A DNA stretch of 64,000 bases from Roseibium polysiphoniae (GCF_014842925.1 NZ_JACYXJ010000001.1:310001-374000), one strand, 5' to 3'; shown: positions 15,165 through 24,781, numbered from the stretch's first letter. Notes: generated from the letters alone by a model not told the origin. Program-made: numbers and translations.

Positions 15165-16664
15165 ATGCAGACAATTGGTCATTTCATCGGCGGCAAGCAC
15201 GTCGAAGGCACATCCGGTCGCTTTGCCGATGTCTTCAATCCGGCGACGGGCGAAGTTCAGGCCAAGGTGGCGCTGGCGACAGATGCCGAACTCGACACAG
15301 CCGTTGCAAATGCCGCTGCTGCGCAGCCGGCATGGGCCGCGACCAATCCGCAGCGCCGCGCCCGCGTGATGATGAAGTTCGTTGAGCTTCTCAACCGCGA
15401 CATGGACAAGCTGGCTGAAGCTCTGTCGCGCGAACACGGCAAAACGCTGCCGGATGCGAAGGGCGACGTAATCCGTGGCCTCGAAGTCGCCGAGTTCTGC
15501 ATCGGTGCACCGCATCTCCTGAAGGGTGACTACACCGAAGGCGCAGGTCCCGGCATCGACATGTACTCCATGCGCCAACCGCTTGGCGTCGTGGCTGGTA
15601 TCACGCCGTTCAACTTCCCGGCCATGATCCCGATGTGGAAGTTCTGCCCAGCGATTGCTTGCGGCAATGCCTTCATCCTGAAGCCGTCCGAGCGCGATCC
15701 CTCCGTGCCGATCATGCTCGCCGAGCTGATGATTGAAGCGGGTCTTCCTGCCGGCCTGCTCAATGTGGTCAATGGCGACAAGGGCGCTGTCGACGCCATC
15801 CTCGATCATGAGGTCATTCAGGCAGTCGGCTTTGTTGGCTCGACACCGATCGCGCAATACGTCTATTCCCGCGCAACGGCGAACGGCAAGCGTGCGCAGT
15901 GTTTTGGTGGCGCCAAGAACCACATGATCATCATGCCGGATGCGGATATGGATCAGGCCGCCGACGCTTTGATCGGCGCAGGTTATGGTGCAGCTGGTGA
16001 GCGTTGCATGGCCGTTTCCGTCGCCGTCCCGGTCGGCGATGCGACTGCAGATGCCCTTGTTGCCAAACTGGCACCGAAGATCGAAGCCCTGAAAGTCGGC
16101 CCTTATACTGCCGGCGATGATGTTGACTTCGGTCCGCTTGTCACCAAGGAAGCTCTGACCCGTGTCAAGGGACTGGTCGATCAAGGCGTCAAGGAAGGTG
16201 CCGACCTGGTGGTCGACGGCCGCGGCTTCTCCATGCAGGGCTATGAAGACGGATTCTTCATGGGCGGCTGCCTGTTCGACAAGGTCACCAAGGACATGGA
16301 CATCTACAAGACCGAGATCTTCGGTCCTGTCCTGTCGGTGGTGCGTGCCCAGACCTATGAAGAGGCCCTGGGCCTCGCCATGGATCATGAATATGGCAAT
16401 GGCACCGCGATCTACACACGCGATGGCGATACCGCGCGTGATTTCGCAGCACGGGTCAACATCGGCATGGTCGGCATCAACGTGCCGATCCCCGTGCCGC
16501 TCGCCTACCACACCTTCGGCGGCTGGAAGAAGTCCGGCTTCGGCGACCTGAACCAGCATGGTCCAGACGGCTTCAAGTTCTACACCCGCACCAAGACCGT
16601 GACAGCCCGCTGGCCGTCCGGCATCAAGGAAGGGGCGGAATTCTCCATCCCGACAATGAAGTAA
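15165..16664 (+). CDS. mmsA: Methylmalonate-semialdehyde dehydrogenase (CoA-acylating)
   Basis: The 499-residue aldehyde dehydrogenase has the family traits GVVAGITPFNFPAMIPMWK, a GSTPIAQYVY glycine loop, GGAKNHMIIMPDADMDQAAD and the catalytic GERCMAVSVAV (Cys at about residue 281). MmsA/IolA oxidises malonate or methylmalonate semialdehyde to acetyl-CoA or propionyl-CoA with NAD+ and CoA, in valine, thymine or myo-inositol catabolism. The ATG at 15165 has AGGGAG seven bases upstream and gives the family length; the upstream in-frame extension to 15033 lacks similarity. A terminator follows. Regulation by the divergent LysR is likely. Confidence 0.95.
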   Translation: MQTIGHFIGGKHVEGTSGRFADVFNPATGEVQAKVALATDAELDTAVANAAAAQPAWAATNPQRRARVMMKFVELLNRDMDKLAEALSREHGKTLPDAKGDVIRGLEVAEFCIGAPHLLKGDYTEGAGPGIDMYSMRQPLGVVAGITPFNFPAMIPMWKFCPAIACGNAFILKPSERDPSVPIMLAELMIEAGLPAGLLNVVNGDKGAVDAILDHEVIQAVGFVGSTPIAQYVYSRATANGKRAQCFGGAKNHMIIMPDADMDQAADALIGAGYGAAGERCMAVSVAVPVGDATADALVAKLAPKIEALKVGPYTAGDDVDFGPLVTKEALTRVKGLVDQGVKEGADLVVDGRGFSMQGYEDGFFMGGCLFDKVTKDMDIYKTEIFGPVLSVVRAQTYEEALGLAMDHEYGNGTAIYTRDGDTARDFAARVNIGMVGINVPIPVPLAYHTFGGWKKSGFGDLNQHGPDGFKFYTRTKTVTARWPSGIKEGAEFSIPTMK

Positions 16665-16690
16665 CCAGCATCAAGTTGCTGAAGCTAAAG

Positions 16691-16715
16691 AGGGCGGCCG
16701 TTTGGTCGCCCTTTT
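16691..16715 (+). terminator. Rho-independent terminator after mmsA
   Basis: AGGGCGGCC (16691-16699), a GTTT loop and GGTCGCCCT (16704-16712) form a 9-bp stem with one G-T wobble, followed by TTT. It lies 27 bases after the mmsA stop codon. Confidence 0.8.
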
Positions 16716-17578
16716 GCATTTGCACCGGAACATAAGGTTTTCTGGCCTGAAACGGCGCCCCTAAAAATTTAGGGGCTGCCAAGTAGGTAAAAAGAAGCCG
16801 GTGTAGGTTGCCGGCTTTAAAGTTGATTACGGGTACCTCATTGCAAGGTAGAGATGGGAACCAATGATCCGCTCGAAAATTTGCGGTCGGTGCCATCCGG
16901 GAATGATTTCAAAAAAATTCAAAACATCGATTTATAACAATGGCACCATTACAACCACAAATCGCGCTGAATTGCATTTGTTTTTTCTAGTGCATTCATT
17001 CCACGGTAAATTTACCTAGTGGTCAAAATTGATGAAGATGCAAATAAGTCATTTTATTTCAGGGACTTGATCATTTTCTCTAGCTTTCGAATTTATCCAA
17101 GGGTTACGTTGAGACACAGAGCCTTTGCCTGAGTTCTCCTGATTGCAATCCAAGGTAAGTGATGGGTGTGTGCTGTCGTGCGCTGGTCGGCTGTTGATAT
17201 CGATTTTCTCAGACCGAACATCGATTGCTCGGTGCCTTCGGTTTGATTTGGCGCAAGGGCACGATCGCAAGGAACGCTATTTGTCACAGAATGGATAACT
17301 GGTTTTTTGCCCGAATTCGCCCTAAAACGGCCTTTCAGGCAATCTTGAGCGGAGCGGTCTTCAAGCACCGGTTCTGCGAGGGGGCGTCAAGGATTTGAAG
17401 ACGGGCAGGGAGGAGCCGGGTGCCCTTAGCTCAAATGTCTTCAAATCGGTCGGTTCGAAAAAAATACAGCTCTGTTTTAAAACGAGCGTTGGGGAGAGAA
17501 TGGCGCCTGCTTGGACGGATATATCGCTTGTGACGTCTACAATGGACGCGCCTTCCGGCCGTGATCGTCGGGGCCTTG
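16716..17578. other. 863-base intergenic region before cydD with several inverted repeats
   Basis: No convincing gene was found; the small ORFs here lack Shine-Dalgarno sites or coding character. Seen directly: GCCCCTAAA-AA-TTTAGGGGC (16757-16776, 9-bp arms), AAGCCGG-N9-CCGGCTT (16795-16817) which on the minus strand is followed by CTTTTTA and so looks like a minus-strand terminator, and AATGG-CA-CCATT (16939-16950). The stretch 16900-17060 is AT-rich and may hold the cydDCABX promoter. No full FNR box TTGAT-N4-ATCAA was found. Confidence 0.55.
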
Positions 17579-19369
17579 ATGTCTGCGGCTGATGTGAACC
17601 AGGCACAGAAGATGCCTCAGGCAGCAAGCGATCCCTCCGATAAGGAAAAGGGCCTTGCTGCGCTGAGCGAGCAGGAAACGCGCAAGTTAAAGGGCGCGGG
17701 CCGGTTGTTTGCCTTGTCGGATCTTCTCTGGATCGCGCAGGCTTGGCTGATCTCATCGGTCGTTTCCAGCTTCGTCGCTCCGGAAGGAAATCTTGATGGC
17801 GGTTCCTCTTGGCGAACGGTCACTTTTCTGATGATTTTCGTCCTGCTCGCTGCTTTGCGCATGTTCTTGAACTTGCAGGCAAGCAAACGGGCGCGGCAGA
17901 CCGCAAGGGCGGTGAAGAGCCGGGTCCGCGGCGCGTTGCTCGAGGCAATCTCCGGGGCATCCCCAGCCAGCGCACTGCCGTCCTCCGGCGCCGTTGCTGC
18001 CCATGTCGGGGATCAGGTCGACGCCCTTGGGCCCTATCTGTCGAATTTCTACCCGCAAAAGATACGTGTTTCGCTGGTTCCCGTGGGGATCATCCTGGCC
18101 ACGGCAACGGTGAGCTGGCTCGCGGCCATAATCCTGCTGGTGACCGGCCCGTTGATCCCGGTGTTCATGGCGCTGATCGGCTTGAAAGCGAAAGCCGCCA
18201 GTGAAGGTCAACAGGCGGAACTCACTCGCATGAGCGGGTTTCTTCTTGACAGGGTGCGGGGTCTCGAAACCTTGCGGCTTTTCGGAGCGGTCGGCCGGAC
18301 GAAAGACCAAATCCGGACCGTGGGTGAGGCATTTCGCAAGGGCACGATGAAGGTGTTGAGCATTGCCTTTCTTTCGTCCACCGTCCTTGAACTCTTCAGC
18401 GCGCTCGGCATTGCCTTTGTCGCCGTCTATGTGGGGTTTTCCCTGCTCGGCGATGTCGAAATCGGAACCTGGGGCGCGCCACTTGGCTATACCACCGGCC
18501 TCTTCATTCTCCTGCTGGCGCCAGACTATTTTGCGCCGCTGAGGGCCTACGCCGCTGCCTATCACGATCGCGCTGCCGGACTGGCCGCGACCGAGACTCT
18601 GTCTGATCTGGATCGGGATATCAGGGCACGCTCTGAAGCACTGCCCGCTTCTGATTCTGCTCAAGATACCGTTGAAAAGCTGGACGCCTCATGCTTGCGA
18701 CCAACCGTTCCGATCCGTTTTGAAGGCGTCAGCCTTACTCTTGGCGGGCGTAGGGTGCTGGACTCGATGGATCTTGAGGTCGCCGCTGGAGAAACCGCGT
18801 TGCTTCTTGGGCCAAGCGGCTCCGGCAAGACCACGATAATTGATTGTCTCCTTGGCCTGCATGACCTCGGCGAGGGAAGAATTCTGGTCGGTGGACGCGA
18901 TCTTGCGCAGATGGATTTGATGGCCTGGCGGCAGTCCCTTGCCTGGGTCGGTCAGGCGCCGCGCCTGTTTCAAGGCAGCGTGAGGGCCAATTTGCGCAAG
19001 GCTGAGCCTGGCGCCAGCGACGAAGACATGTGGCAAGCGCTTGCACTGGCGGGCGCCGTTGATCTGGTCGAGCGGCTGCCACGAGGATTGGGCACAGTGA
19101 TCGGCGAGGATGGTTTCGGCCTGTCTGTGGGGGAGATACGGCGAATTGGCCTGGCTCGAGCGGCCATGCGCAAGGCACCGTCCATCATACTTGCTGACGA
19201 GCCGACAGCTGGTCTTGACGATGAGACTGCGCAGGATGTGATCGAGGGACTCAAGGCGATGTCCCGCGGCCGGACATTGCTGATCGCCACCCATGATCCC
19301 AAACTGCTTTGTATTACTGCCAGGCATATTCGCCTTAGCGAAAAGATCGGCGAGGAGGTGGAGGCATGA
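17579..19369 (+). CDS. cydD: Cysteine/glutathione ABC exporter subunit CydD
   Basis: The 596-residue half-transporter has six hydrophobic segments followed by an ABC ATPase domain. Walker A is GPSGSGKTT (about residue 411), Walker B is IILADEPTAGLD, and the signature motif is LSVGEIRR, a degenerate form of LSGGQ. With CydC it exports cysteine and glutathione to the periplasm, which is needed to assemble cytochrome bd and c-type cytochromes. The ATG at 17579 is chosen because GGGG lies just upstream; a GTG at 17561 is possible. The stop overlaps the cydC ATG (ATGA), and cydABX follow, giving the common cydDCABX order. Confidence 0.93.
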   Translation: MSAADVNQAQKMPQAASDPSDKEKGLAALSEQETRKLKGAGRLFALSDLLWIAQAWLISSVVSSFVAPEGNLDGGSSWRTVTFLMIFVLLAALRMFLNLQASKRARQTARAVKSRVRGALLEAISGASPASALPSSGAVAAHVGDQVDALGPYLSNFYPQKIRVSLVPVGIILATATVSWLAAIILLVTGPLIPVFMALIGLKAKAASEGQQAELTRMSGFLLDRVRGLETLRLFGAVGRTKDQIRTVGEAFRKGTMKVLSIAFLSSTVLELFSALGIAFVAVYVGFSLLGDVEIGTWGAPLGYTTGLFILLLAPDYFAPLRAYAAAYHDRAAGLAATETLSDLDRDIRARSEALPASDSAQDTVEKLDASCLRPTVPIRFEGVSLTLGGRRVLDSMDLEVAAGETALLLGPSGSGKTTIIDCLLGLHDLGEGRILVGGRDLAQMDLMAWRQSLAWVGQAPRLFQGSVRANLRKAEPGASDEDMWQALALAGAVDLVERLPRGLGTVIGEDGFGLSVGEIRRIGLARAAMRKAPSIILADEPTAGLDDETAQDVIEGLKAMSRGRTLLIATHDPKLLCITARHIRLSEKIGEEVEA

Positions 19370-21075
19370 GCGGTCTCGCGAAGCTGATCAAATGGCAATG
19401 GAGCCATCACCGCACGGCTTTTGCCGGTGGGATCCTTGTTGCGCTCATTCCTGCGATTGCCGGCATTGCGCTTTTGGGTGTCGCGGGCTGGTTCATCACC
19501 GCGGCAGCGCTGGCTGGGATGAGTGGCGCGTTCTTGAACATCTTTCTGCCAAGTGCTGCAATCAGAGGGCTCGCGATTGCAAGAACCGCGGGGCGCTATG
19601 GCGAGAGACTGCTCACGCATGATGCGACCTTTCGATTTCTCACAGATCTTCGCTGCAGGATTTTTGAGGGCCAAGCGCATCGGGCGGGAAATGGCGCGAA
19701 GCCTCGCAGTGGCGCGGCGCTTAACCGGCTGACTTCTGACATTACGGCTCTGGACGCGGTCTATCTTCGCCTTGTGGTGCCAGGCATCTTGGCAGGTGCA
19801 GTCGGGCTCTTGTCGGTCGCGTGGGTCGCGTCGATCAGCCTGATCCTTGCCATCGGACCCGTCGTCCTTTTAGTGTTTATCGCTGGTCTCAGTGTGCATC
19901 TGATGACGCGCAAGAAGCGGCGGGATGCGCGCCGACAGGAAGCAGCTCTAGATGCCGTGCGCCTTCGTACCGTCGATCTCGTTGCAGGCCGCCGTGATCT
20001 CGCGGTCTATGGCGGCTTGGAGGCCGCTGCCGGCACAATTCGGGCCGCGGAGGACCGTCTCGCCGACGCCGAAGAAGCGATCGAGGCGCGTAGCAGTCTT
20101 CTCAGCGCATGTACCGGCTTCGCCGGACAGGTGGCGCTTGCCCTGACCCTTGCCGCTATTATCTGGACCGTTGGTGAAGGTGGTGTCGCCATCGCAGTCG
20201 CGGTCGCCGTCCTACTGGTGGTACTCGGACTGCCCGAAGTGGTGTCGATGATCATTCCGGGTCTTTCCAAACTGGACCGCACTCGGCTTGCTGCCCATCG
20301 GGCAGTCGAAGGCGTTGAACCGAATGGAACGGGTTCACGGTCTCAAGGCCGAGCAGTCCAAAACGTGGCGGATGGTGGTCAGCAGAAGCAGGGTCAGGCG
20401 GCGCTCGCCTTCGAGCGTGTCTCGTTTGGTTATCCAGCAGCAGAGCGTCAGGTCCTCGAGGACCTTTCCTTTGAAATCGCTCCCGGAGAATGGTTGGCAC
20501 TTGTCGGCAGGAGCGGCTGCGGCAAGTCGACCGTGTCCGCGCTCGCCTCTGCCTTATTGCGCCCGGATGGTGGCAGCATACAGCTCGGCGGTCAGGGACT
20601 TGATGCGATTCGGGAAGAGGAGCTGCGTCGTCGCATCACCGTTCTGGGACAAAAGCCATATCTGTTTCACGATTCGGTTGCAGTCAACTTGAGGATCGCG
20701 AACCCGCAGGCGAGCGACAGTCAGCTCTGGCAAGCCTTGGAAGTGGCAGCGCTGAAGGATCGCATCTCCGACAACACATCAGGGCTTCAAGCCATGCTTG
20801 GCGAAGGCGGAGTCGGCCTGTCTGGCGGCGAACAAAGGCGTCTTGGCCTTGCCCGTGCGTATCTGACGCAGCCCGATCTTTTCATTCTCGACGAGTTGAC
20901 CGAAGGCCTTGATGAGGTCACGGCAGCCCAGGTTCTAGACGGGTTTCAGCGCTTTCGCGGCGATGCCGCCGTCCTGATGATTGCCCACAAACAGGCGGAG
21001 ATCGATCGGGCCGATCGCATCCTGAGGCTGGATGCCGCAGATCAGCCTATGGCAGCGGCGGCGCACTGGCGATAG
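19366..21075 (+). CDS. cydC: Cysteine/glutathione ABC exporter subunit CydC
   Basis: The 569-residue half-transporter has an N-terminal membrane domain and a C-terminal ATPase domain: Walker A GRSGCGKST (about residue 380), signature LSGGEQRRLGLARA, Walker B LFILDELTEGLD. The canonical signature here and the degenerate one in CydD suggest an asymmetric ATPase pair, as reported for heterodimeric exporters. It starts inside the cydD stop codon (4-base overlap). The 179 bases between cydC and cydA hold no clear gene; a secondary promoter there is possible. Confidence 0.93.
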   Translation: MSGLAKLIKWQWSHHRTAFAGGILVALIPAIAGIALLGVAGWFITAAALAGMSGAFLNIFLPSAAIRGLAIARTAGRYGERLLTHDATFRFLTDLRCRIFEGQAHRAGNGAKPRSGAALNRLTSDITALDAVYLRLVVPGILAGAVGLLSVAWVASISLILAIGPVVLLVFIAGLSVHLMTRKKRRDARRQEAALDAVRLRTVDLVAGRRDLAVYGGLEAAAGTIRAAEDRLADAEEAIEARSSLLSACTGFAGQVALALTLAAIIWTVGEGGVAIAVAVAVLLVVLGLPEVVSMIIPGLSKLDRTRLAAHRAVEGVEPNGTGSRSQGRAVQNVADGGQQKQGQAALAFERVSFGYPAAERQVLEDLSFEIAPGEWLALVGRSGCGKSTVSALASALLRPDGGSIQLGGQGLDAIREEELRRRITVLGQKPYLFHDSVAVNLRIANPQASDSQLWQALEVAALKDRISDNTSGLQAMLGEGGVGLSGGEQRRLGLARAYLTQPDLFILDELTEGLDEVTAAQVLDGFQRFRGDAAVLMIAHKQAEIDRADRILRLDAADQPMAAAAHWR

Positions 21076-21254
21076 ACCGGGATCGCGGGTTCGGAAAATT
21101 CGGGCCCGCGCTGATCCCTCTGCGCCCAGTGGTCCCACCATCGTCTGGCGATCATAAAAGTCTAATCAGCTTGGAATAGCCTTTGCGCTCATAAGGGATT
21201 ACCCTGATTCTCGGCACCGTCATCCCACGGAGCCGAATGACGAAAGGTGACGCG

Positions 21255-22847
21255 ATGGAACTCGATGTCGTCAGCCTGTCCCGGCTGCAATTTGCCATGA
21301 CGGCTCTCTACCATTTTCTTTTCGTTCCCCTGACGATCGGCTTGTCGATCCTGCTGGCGACCATGGAAACGGTCTATGTGATGACCGGCCGTGAGATCTG
21401 GAAGCGGATGGTCAAATTCTGGGGCACGCTCTTTGGGATCAATTTCGTCCTGGGTGTCGCCACTGGCCTGACGATGGAGTTCCAATTCGGCATGAACTGG
21501 GCCTATTTCAGCCAGTATGTTGGTGATGTCTTCGGCGCACCGCTCGCCATTGAAGGCCTGATGGCATTCTTCATGGAAGCTACCTTCGTCGGCCTTTTCT
21601 TCTTCGGTTGGGATCGGCTTTCAAAGCGCCAGCATTTGGCCGCGACCTGGGCTGTTGCGATCGGAACGAACTTTTCCGCGCTCTGGATCCTGATCGCCAA
21701 CGGCTGGATGCAGCATCCGATCGGGTCGGAATTCAACCCCGAGACGATGCGCATGGAAGTTACGAGCTTCTTTGATGTGCTGTTCAACCCGGTGGCTCAA
21801 GCGAAGTTCGTTCACACGGTTTCGGCGGGATATGTCACTGCGGCGATCTTCATGCTCGGTATTTCGTCCTGGTACATGCTGAAAGGCCGGCATGTCGCTA
21901 TTGCACGCCGGTCCATCGCTATCGCATCTGCCTTTGGTTTTGCTTCTGCTCTTTCCGTTGTCGTGCTCGGCGATGAAAGTGGCTACGAGGCAAACCTCAA
22001 TCAGAAAATGAAACTGGCGACGATCGAAGCCATGTGGGAGACCGAACCGGCTCCCGCGTCTTTCAATCTGATTGCCTTCCCCGACATGGCAAAGCGCGAC
22101 AATTCCTTCGCAATCGAAGTCCCCTATGTCATGGGTCTGATCGCGACCCGGTCCCTGACCGAGGAAATTCCCGGGATCAAGGAACTAGTCGAGTCCTCCA
22201 AGGACCGCATCCGTCAGGGTGTGATCGCATGGGATGCCTTGCAAAAGATCCGCTCAACCAACGGCGATGTCGACCAGGAAGTCCGTGAGACCTTCCAGAT
22301 CAACCAGCACAATCTAGGCTACGCCTATCTGCTGCTTCCTTTCGCGGCAGATCCGTTGAATGCGACCAACGAGGAAATCGATGCCGCTGCCTGGTCTGCG
22401 GTGCCGAACGTCTGGCCCATGTTCTATGCCTTCCGCATCATGGTTGCCTGCGGCTTCTTCTTCATTTTGCTGACGGGAGTGTTTTTCTACCTCGCTTCCT
22501 CCGGCAAGCTGGATCATCTGCGCCGTAACCAGCGCTGGATTTTGCAGATCGCGGTTCTGTCGATCCCGCTTCCGTGGATTGCCTGCGAGATGGGCTGGAT
22601 CATTGCTGAGTATGGCCGCCAGCCCTGGATCATCGAGGGCATGTTGCCGACGGCTCAGGCAGTGTCCAACCTGTCTGTGACCGAAGTGTTGCTCACGCTG
22701 GCGGGCTTTGTCCTGCTCTACACCGTCCTGCTCGTGATCGAGGTTGCCCTGATGATCAAATACATCCGGAAGGGCCCGGAGGACGGCGAGCTGCCCGAGC
22801 ATTCCCCGGCTGAGGCCGCGACCCCAATTCCAATGGCTGCGGAGTAG
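21255..22847 (+). CDS. cydA: Cytochrome bd ubiquinol oxidase subunit I
   Basis: The 530-residue membrane protein carries the heme ligands of CydA, including His20 in ALYHFLFVPLTIG, and the quinol-site GRQPW motif (about residue 454) that marks true bd quinol oxidases. The length suits the long Q-loop form of E. coli (522 residues). The enzyme oxidises quinol and reduces O2 to water with high affinity, useful in low oxygen or under nitric oxide or sulfide stress. The ATG at 21255 is preferred over the one at 21237: AAAGGTGA lies close upstream and the start MELDVVSLSRLQFA matches the family. Confidence 0.97.
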   Translation: MELDVVSLSRLQFAMTALYHFLFVPLTIGLSILLATMETVYVMTGREIWKRMVKFWGTLFGINFVLGVATGLTMEFQFGMNWAYFSQYVGDVFGAPLAIEGLMAFFMEATFVGLFFFGWDRLSKRQHLAATWAVAIGTNFSALWILIANGWMQHPIGSEFNPETMRMEVTSFFDVLFNPVAQAKFVHTVSAGYVTAAIFMLGISSWYMLKGRHVAIARRSIAIASAFGFASALSVVVLGDESGYEANLNQKMKLATIEAMWETEPAPASFNLIAFPDMAKRDNSFAIEVPYVMGLIATRSLTEEIPGIKELVESSKDRIRQGVIAWDALQKIRSTNGDVDQEVRETFQINQHNLGYAYLLLPFAADPLNATNEEIDAAAWSAVPNVWPMFYAFRIMVACGFFFILLTGVFFYLASSGKLDHLRRNQRWILQIAVLSIPLPWIACEMGWIIAEYGRQPWIIEGMLPTAQAVSNLSVTEVLLTLAGFVLLYTVLLVIEVALMIKYIRKGPEDGELPEHSPAEAATPIPMAAE

Positions 22848-22851
22848 TTTC

Positions 22852-24009
22852 ATGATCCTCTACGAACTCATCGACTACTCAGTCCTCAAAGTGCTCTGGT
22901 GGGCGCTTCTGGGCATTATCCTGATCGCGTTTGCTGTGACGGATGGCTTCGACATGGGTGTTGGGACCTTGCTGCCCTTCGTCGCCGAAAGCGACGTGGA
23001 ACGACGTATCGCGATCAACACCATCGGCGCCACCTGGGAAGGCAATCAGGTCTGGTTCATCCTGGGAGGCGGCGCGATCTTCGCCGCCTGGCCACCGCTT
23101 TATGCGATCAGTTTCTCTGGCTTCTATTTGGCGATGTTCATCGTTCTAGCAGCCATGATCCTGCGGCCGGTTGCCTTCAAATATCGCTCCAAGCGCCCCG
23201 ATCCTTCCTGGCGTTCTGCCTGGGACTGGGCGCTCTTCACGGGTTCCTTTGTGCCGGCCCTGGTCTTTGGCGTAGCGGTGGGGAACGTTCTTCTCGGCGT
23301 TCCCTACAGTCTCGATCAAGACCTGCGGATGACCTACGAGGGGTCTTTCTTCGGGCTCTTCTCTCCGTTCTCTCTCCTGTGCGGGCTTTTGTCCGTGAGC
23401 ATGCTCGTCGTGCATGGCGGCGCCTGGCTGGGCATGCGGGCAGGGGGCGTTGTGGCTGTTCGCGGCAGGCGGTACGGCTCCTTTGCGGCGATCGTCTCCC
23501 TGGTGCTTTTTGCGCTCGGGGGCTGGCTGGTTTCGACCGGTTACGTCGAAGGGTTCCGCATCACCAGCGAGATTGACCCGAACATGCAGGCCAACCCGCT
23601 GGCCAAGCAGGCAATCGTTGAAGGCAGCGCCTGGATGGCAAACTATGCCTTGCATCCCTGGATGATGATTGCACCGGCACTTGGCTTTCTGGGAACTCTC
23701 GGCGCGCTTGTCGGGCTTCAAACCCGGTTTGAGGGGCTGACGTTCCTCTGTTCAAAGGCGGCCGTTGTCGGGATCATTTCCACGGTCGGGCTGTCGATGT
23801 TCCCCTTCATTCTGCCAAGTTCGATCCAGCCGGAGGCGAGCCTGACGGTCTGGGATGCGTCATCAAGCCATGCGACCTTGTTCAACATGCTCGTTGCGAC
23901 CGCGATTTTCCTGCCGTTGATCCTGATCTACACGGCATGGGTCTACAAGGTCCTGTGGGGTAAGGTCGACGAGGAAACCATCGAACGTGACCATGATACG
24001 GCCTACTGA
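22852..24009 (+). CDS. cydB: Cytochrome bd ubiquinol oxidase subunit II
   Basis: The 385-residue protein has about nine hydrophobic segments and the subunit II signatures FAVTDGFDMGVGTLLPF near the start and WEGNQVWFILGGGAIFAAWP. It forms the heterodimer with CydA and supports heme assembly. It begins 4 bases after the cydA stop, using GGAG within the end of cydA as ribosome site, so the two are translated together. E. coli CydB has 379 residues, nearly the same length. Confidence 0.97.
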   Translation: MILYELIDYSVLKVLWWALLGIILIAFAVTDGFDMGVGTLLPFVAESDVERRIAINTIGATWEGNQVWFILGGGAIFAAWPPLYAISFSGFYLAMFIVLAAMILRPVAFKYRSKRPDPSWRSAWDWALFTGSFVPALVFGVAVGNVLLGVPYSLDQDLRMTYEGSFFGLFSPFSLLCGLLSVSMLVVHGGAWLGMRAGGVVAVRGRRYGSFAAIVSLVLFALGGWLVSTGYVEGFRITSEIDPNMQANPLAKQAIVEGSAWMANYALHPWMMIAPALGFLGTLGALVGLQTRFEGLTFLCSKAAVVGIISTVGLSMFPFILPSSIQPEASLTVWDASSSHATLFNMLVATAIFLPLILIYTAWVYKVLWGKVDEETIERDHDTAY

Positions 24010-24022
24010 GGAGAGTTGAGAA

Positions 24023-24142
24023 ATGTGGTACTTCGCCTGGATCCTCGGCATGCCGTTGGCAGTCTGCCTCGCCGTCTTGAACGCCATGTGGCTGGAGATG
24101 CGTGAGGATGACGAGGAACGGAAACTCGATCGCGGCGCCTGA
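24023..24142 (+). CDS. cydX: Cytochrome bd small subunit CydX
   Basis: This 39-residue ORF reads MWYFAWILGMPLAVCLAVLN and then a charged tail ending in DRGA. A single membrane helix with the MWYFAWILG start is the CydX/CbdX signature. CydX packs against CydA and stabilises the hemes. It starts 13 bases after cydB with GGAGAG upstream, and a terminator follows it, so it closes the operon. It falls below usual gene-calling size limits and could be missed by automatic annotation. Confidence 0.95.
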   Translation: MWYFAWILGMPLAVCLAVLNAMWLEMREDDEERKLDRGA

Positions 24143-24178
24143 GATATTCGTGCGCTCAAATTGAGAGATATCAAAAAA

Positions 24179-24213
24179 GAACCCCGCAGAGCGGCCGCTG
24201 TGCGGGGTTCTTT
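24179..24213. terminator. Bidirectional terminator between cydX and the peroxiredoxin gene
   Basis: GAACCCCGCA (24179-24188) pairs perfectly with TGCGGGGTTC (24201-24210). The plus strand continues with TTT, and the minus strand continues with TTTTTT, so it can end both the cyd operon and the convergent peroxiredoxin transcript. Confidence 0.88.
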
Positions 24214-24238
24214 GGTTCCGCCGGACGGGAACTTGAAA

Positions 24239-24781
24239 TCAGGCGGCCTGGATTTTCGAAGACCGCAGTTTTTCAAGGATATTTTGCGGCGAAGAAACGC
24301 CGTATGGATCGCTTTCACAGTTGTCCGAGAAGCCCTCTTCCTCGAACCACTGCTCGACGGTGCCATCGTTGATGATCGCGCCATAGCGCCAGGAGCGCAT
24401 GCCAAAGCCAAGATTGTCCTTGGCGACCAGCATGCCCATCTTGCGGGTGAACTCACCGGAACCATCCGGAATGACTTTGACCTTGTCGACGCCCTGAGCC
24501 TTGGCCCATGCGTTCATGACGAAGGCATCGTTGACCGAGACGCAGTAGATTTCGTCGACACCTTCGGCCTGGAACTCTTCATGGAGCTTTTCGAAATCCG
24601 GAAGCTGGAACGTCGAGCAGGTCGGGGTGAAAGCTCCGGGCAAGGAGAAGAGGACAACCTTCTTGCCAGCGAAATAGTCAGCGGAAGTCTTGTCTTCCCA
24701 GCGGAAGGGGTTCGGGCCTTCGATGCTCTCATCGCGAACGCGGGTGCGGAAGGTAACGTCTGGCACCTTTTTGCCGGTCAT
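24239..24781 (-). CDS. Peroxiredoxin (Prx5/redoxin family)
   Basis: The 180-residue thiol peroxidase has the active-site motif PGAFTPTCSTF (peroxidatic Cys about residue 49) and the Prx5-type CVSVNDAFVMNAWAKAQG. It reduces hydrogen peroxide or alkyl hydroperoxides with thiol donors such as glutathione/glutaredoxin. A second Cys in DNCESD near the C-terminus could act as resolving Cys. The ATG at 24781 has AGGAGA upstream; the longer frame to 24847 has no similarity. It converges with the cyd operon and its upstream region is shared divergently with the heme receptor. Confidence 0.92.
   Translation of the reverse strand: MTGKKVPDVTFRTRVRDESIEGPNPFRWEDKTSADYFAGKKVVLFSLPGAFTPTCSTFQLPDFEKLHEEFQAEGVDEIYCVSVNDAFVMNAWAKAQGVDKVKVIPDGSGEFTRKMGMLVAKDNLGFGMRSWRYGAIINDGTVEQWFEEEGFSDNCESDPYGVSSPQNILEKLRSSKIQAA

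Noticed and set aside
15150-16559. A 469-codon minus-strand open frame opposite mmsA
   Set aside because: It is an antisense shadow of a strongly conserved aldehyde dehydrogenase, with biased Asp/Gly/His content and no ribosome site or family similarity.
16900-17560. FNR/FnrL box before cydD
   Set aside because: Only partial half-sites such as TTGATGAAGATGC (17030 area) and TTGATATCGATTT (17194 area) are present; neither matches TTGAT-N4-ATCAA.
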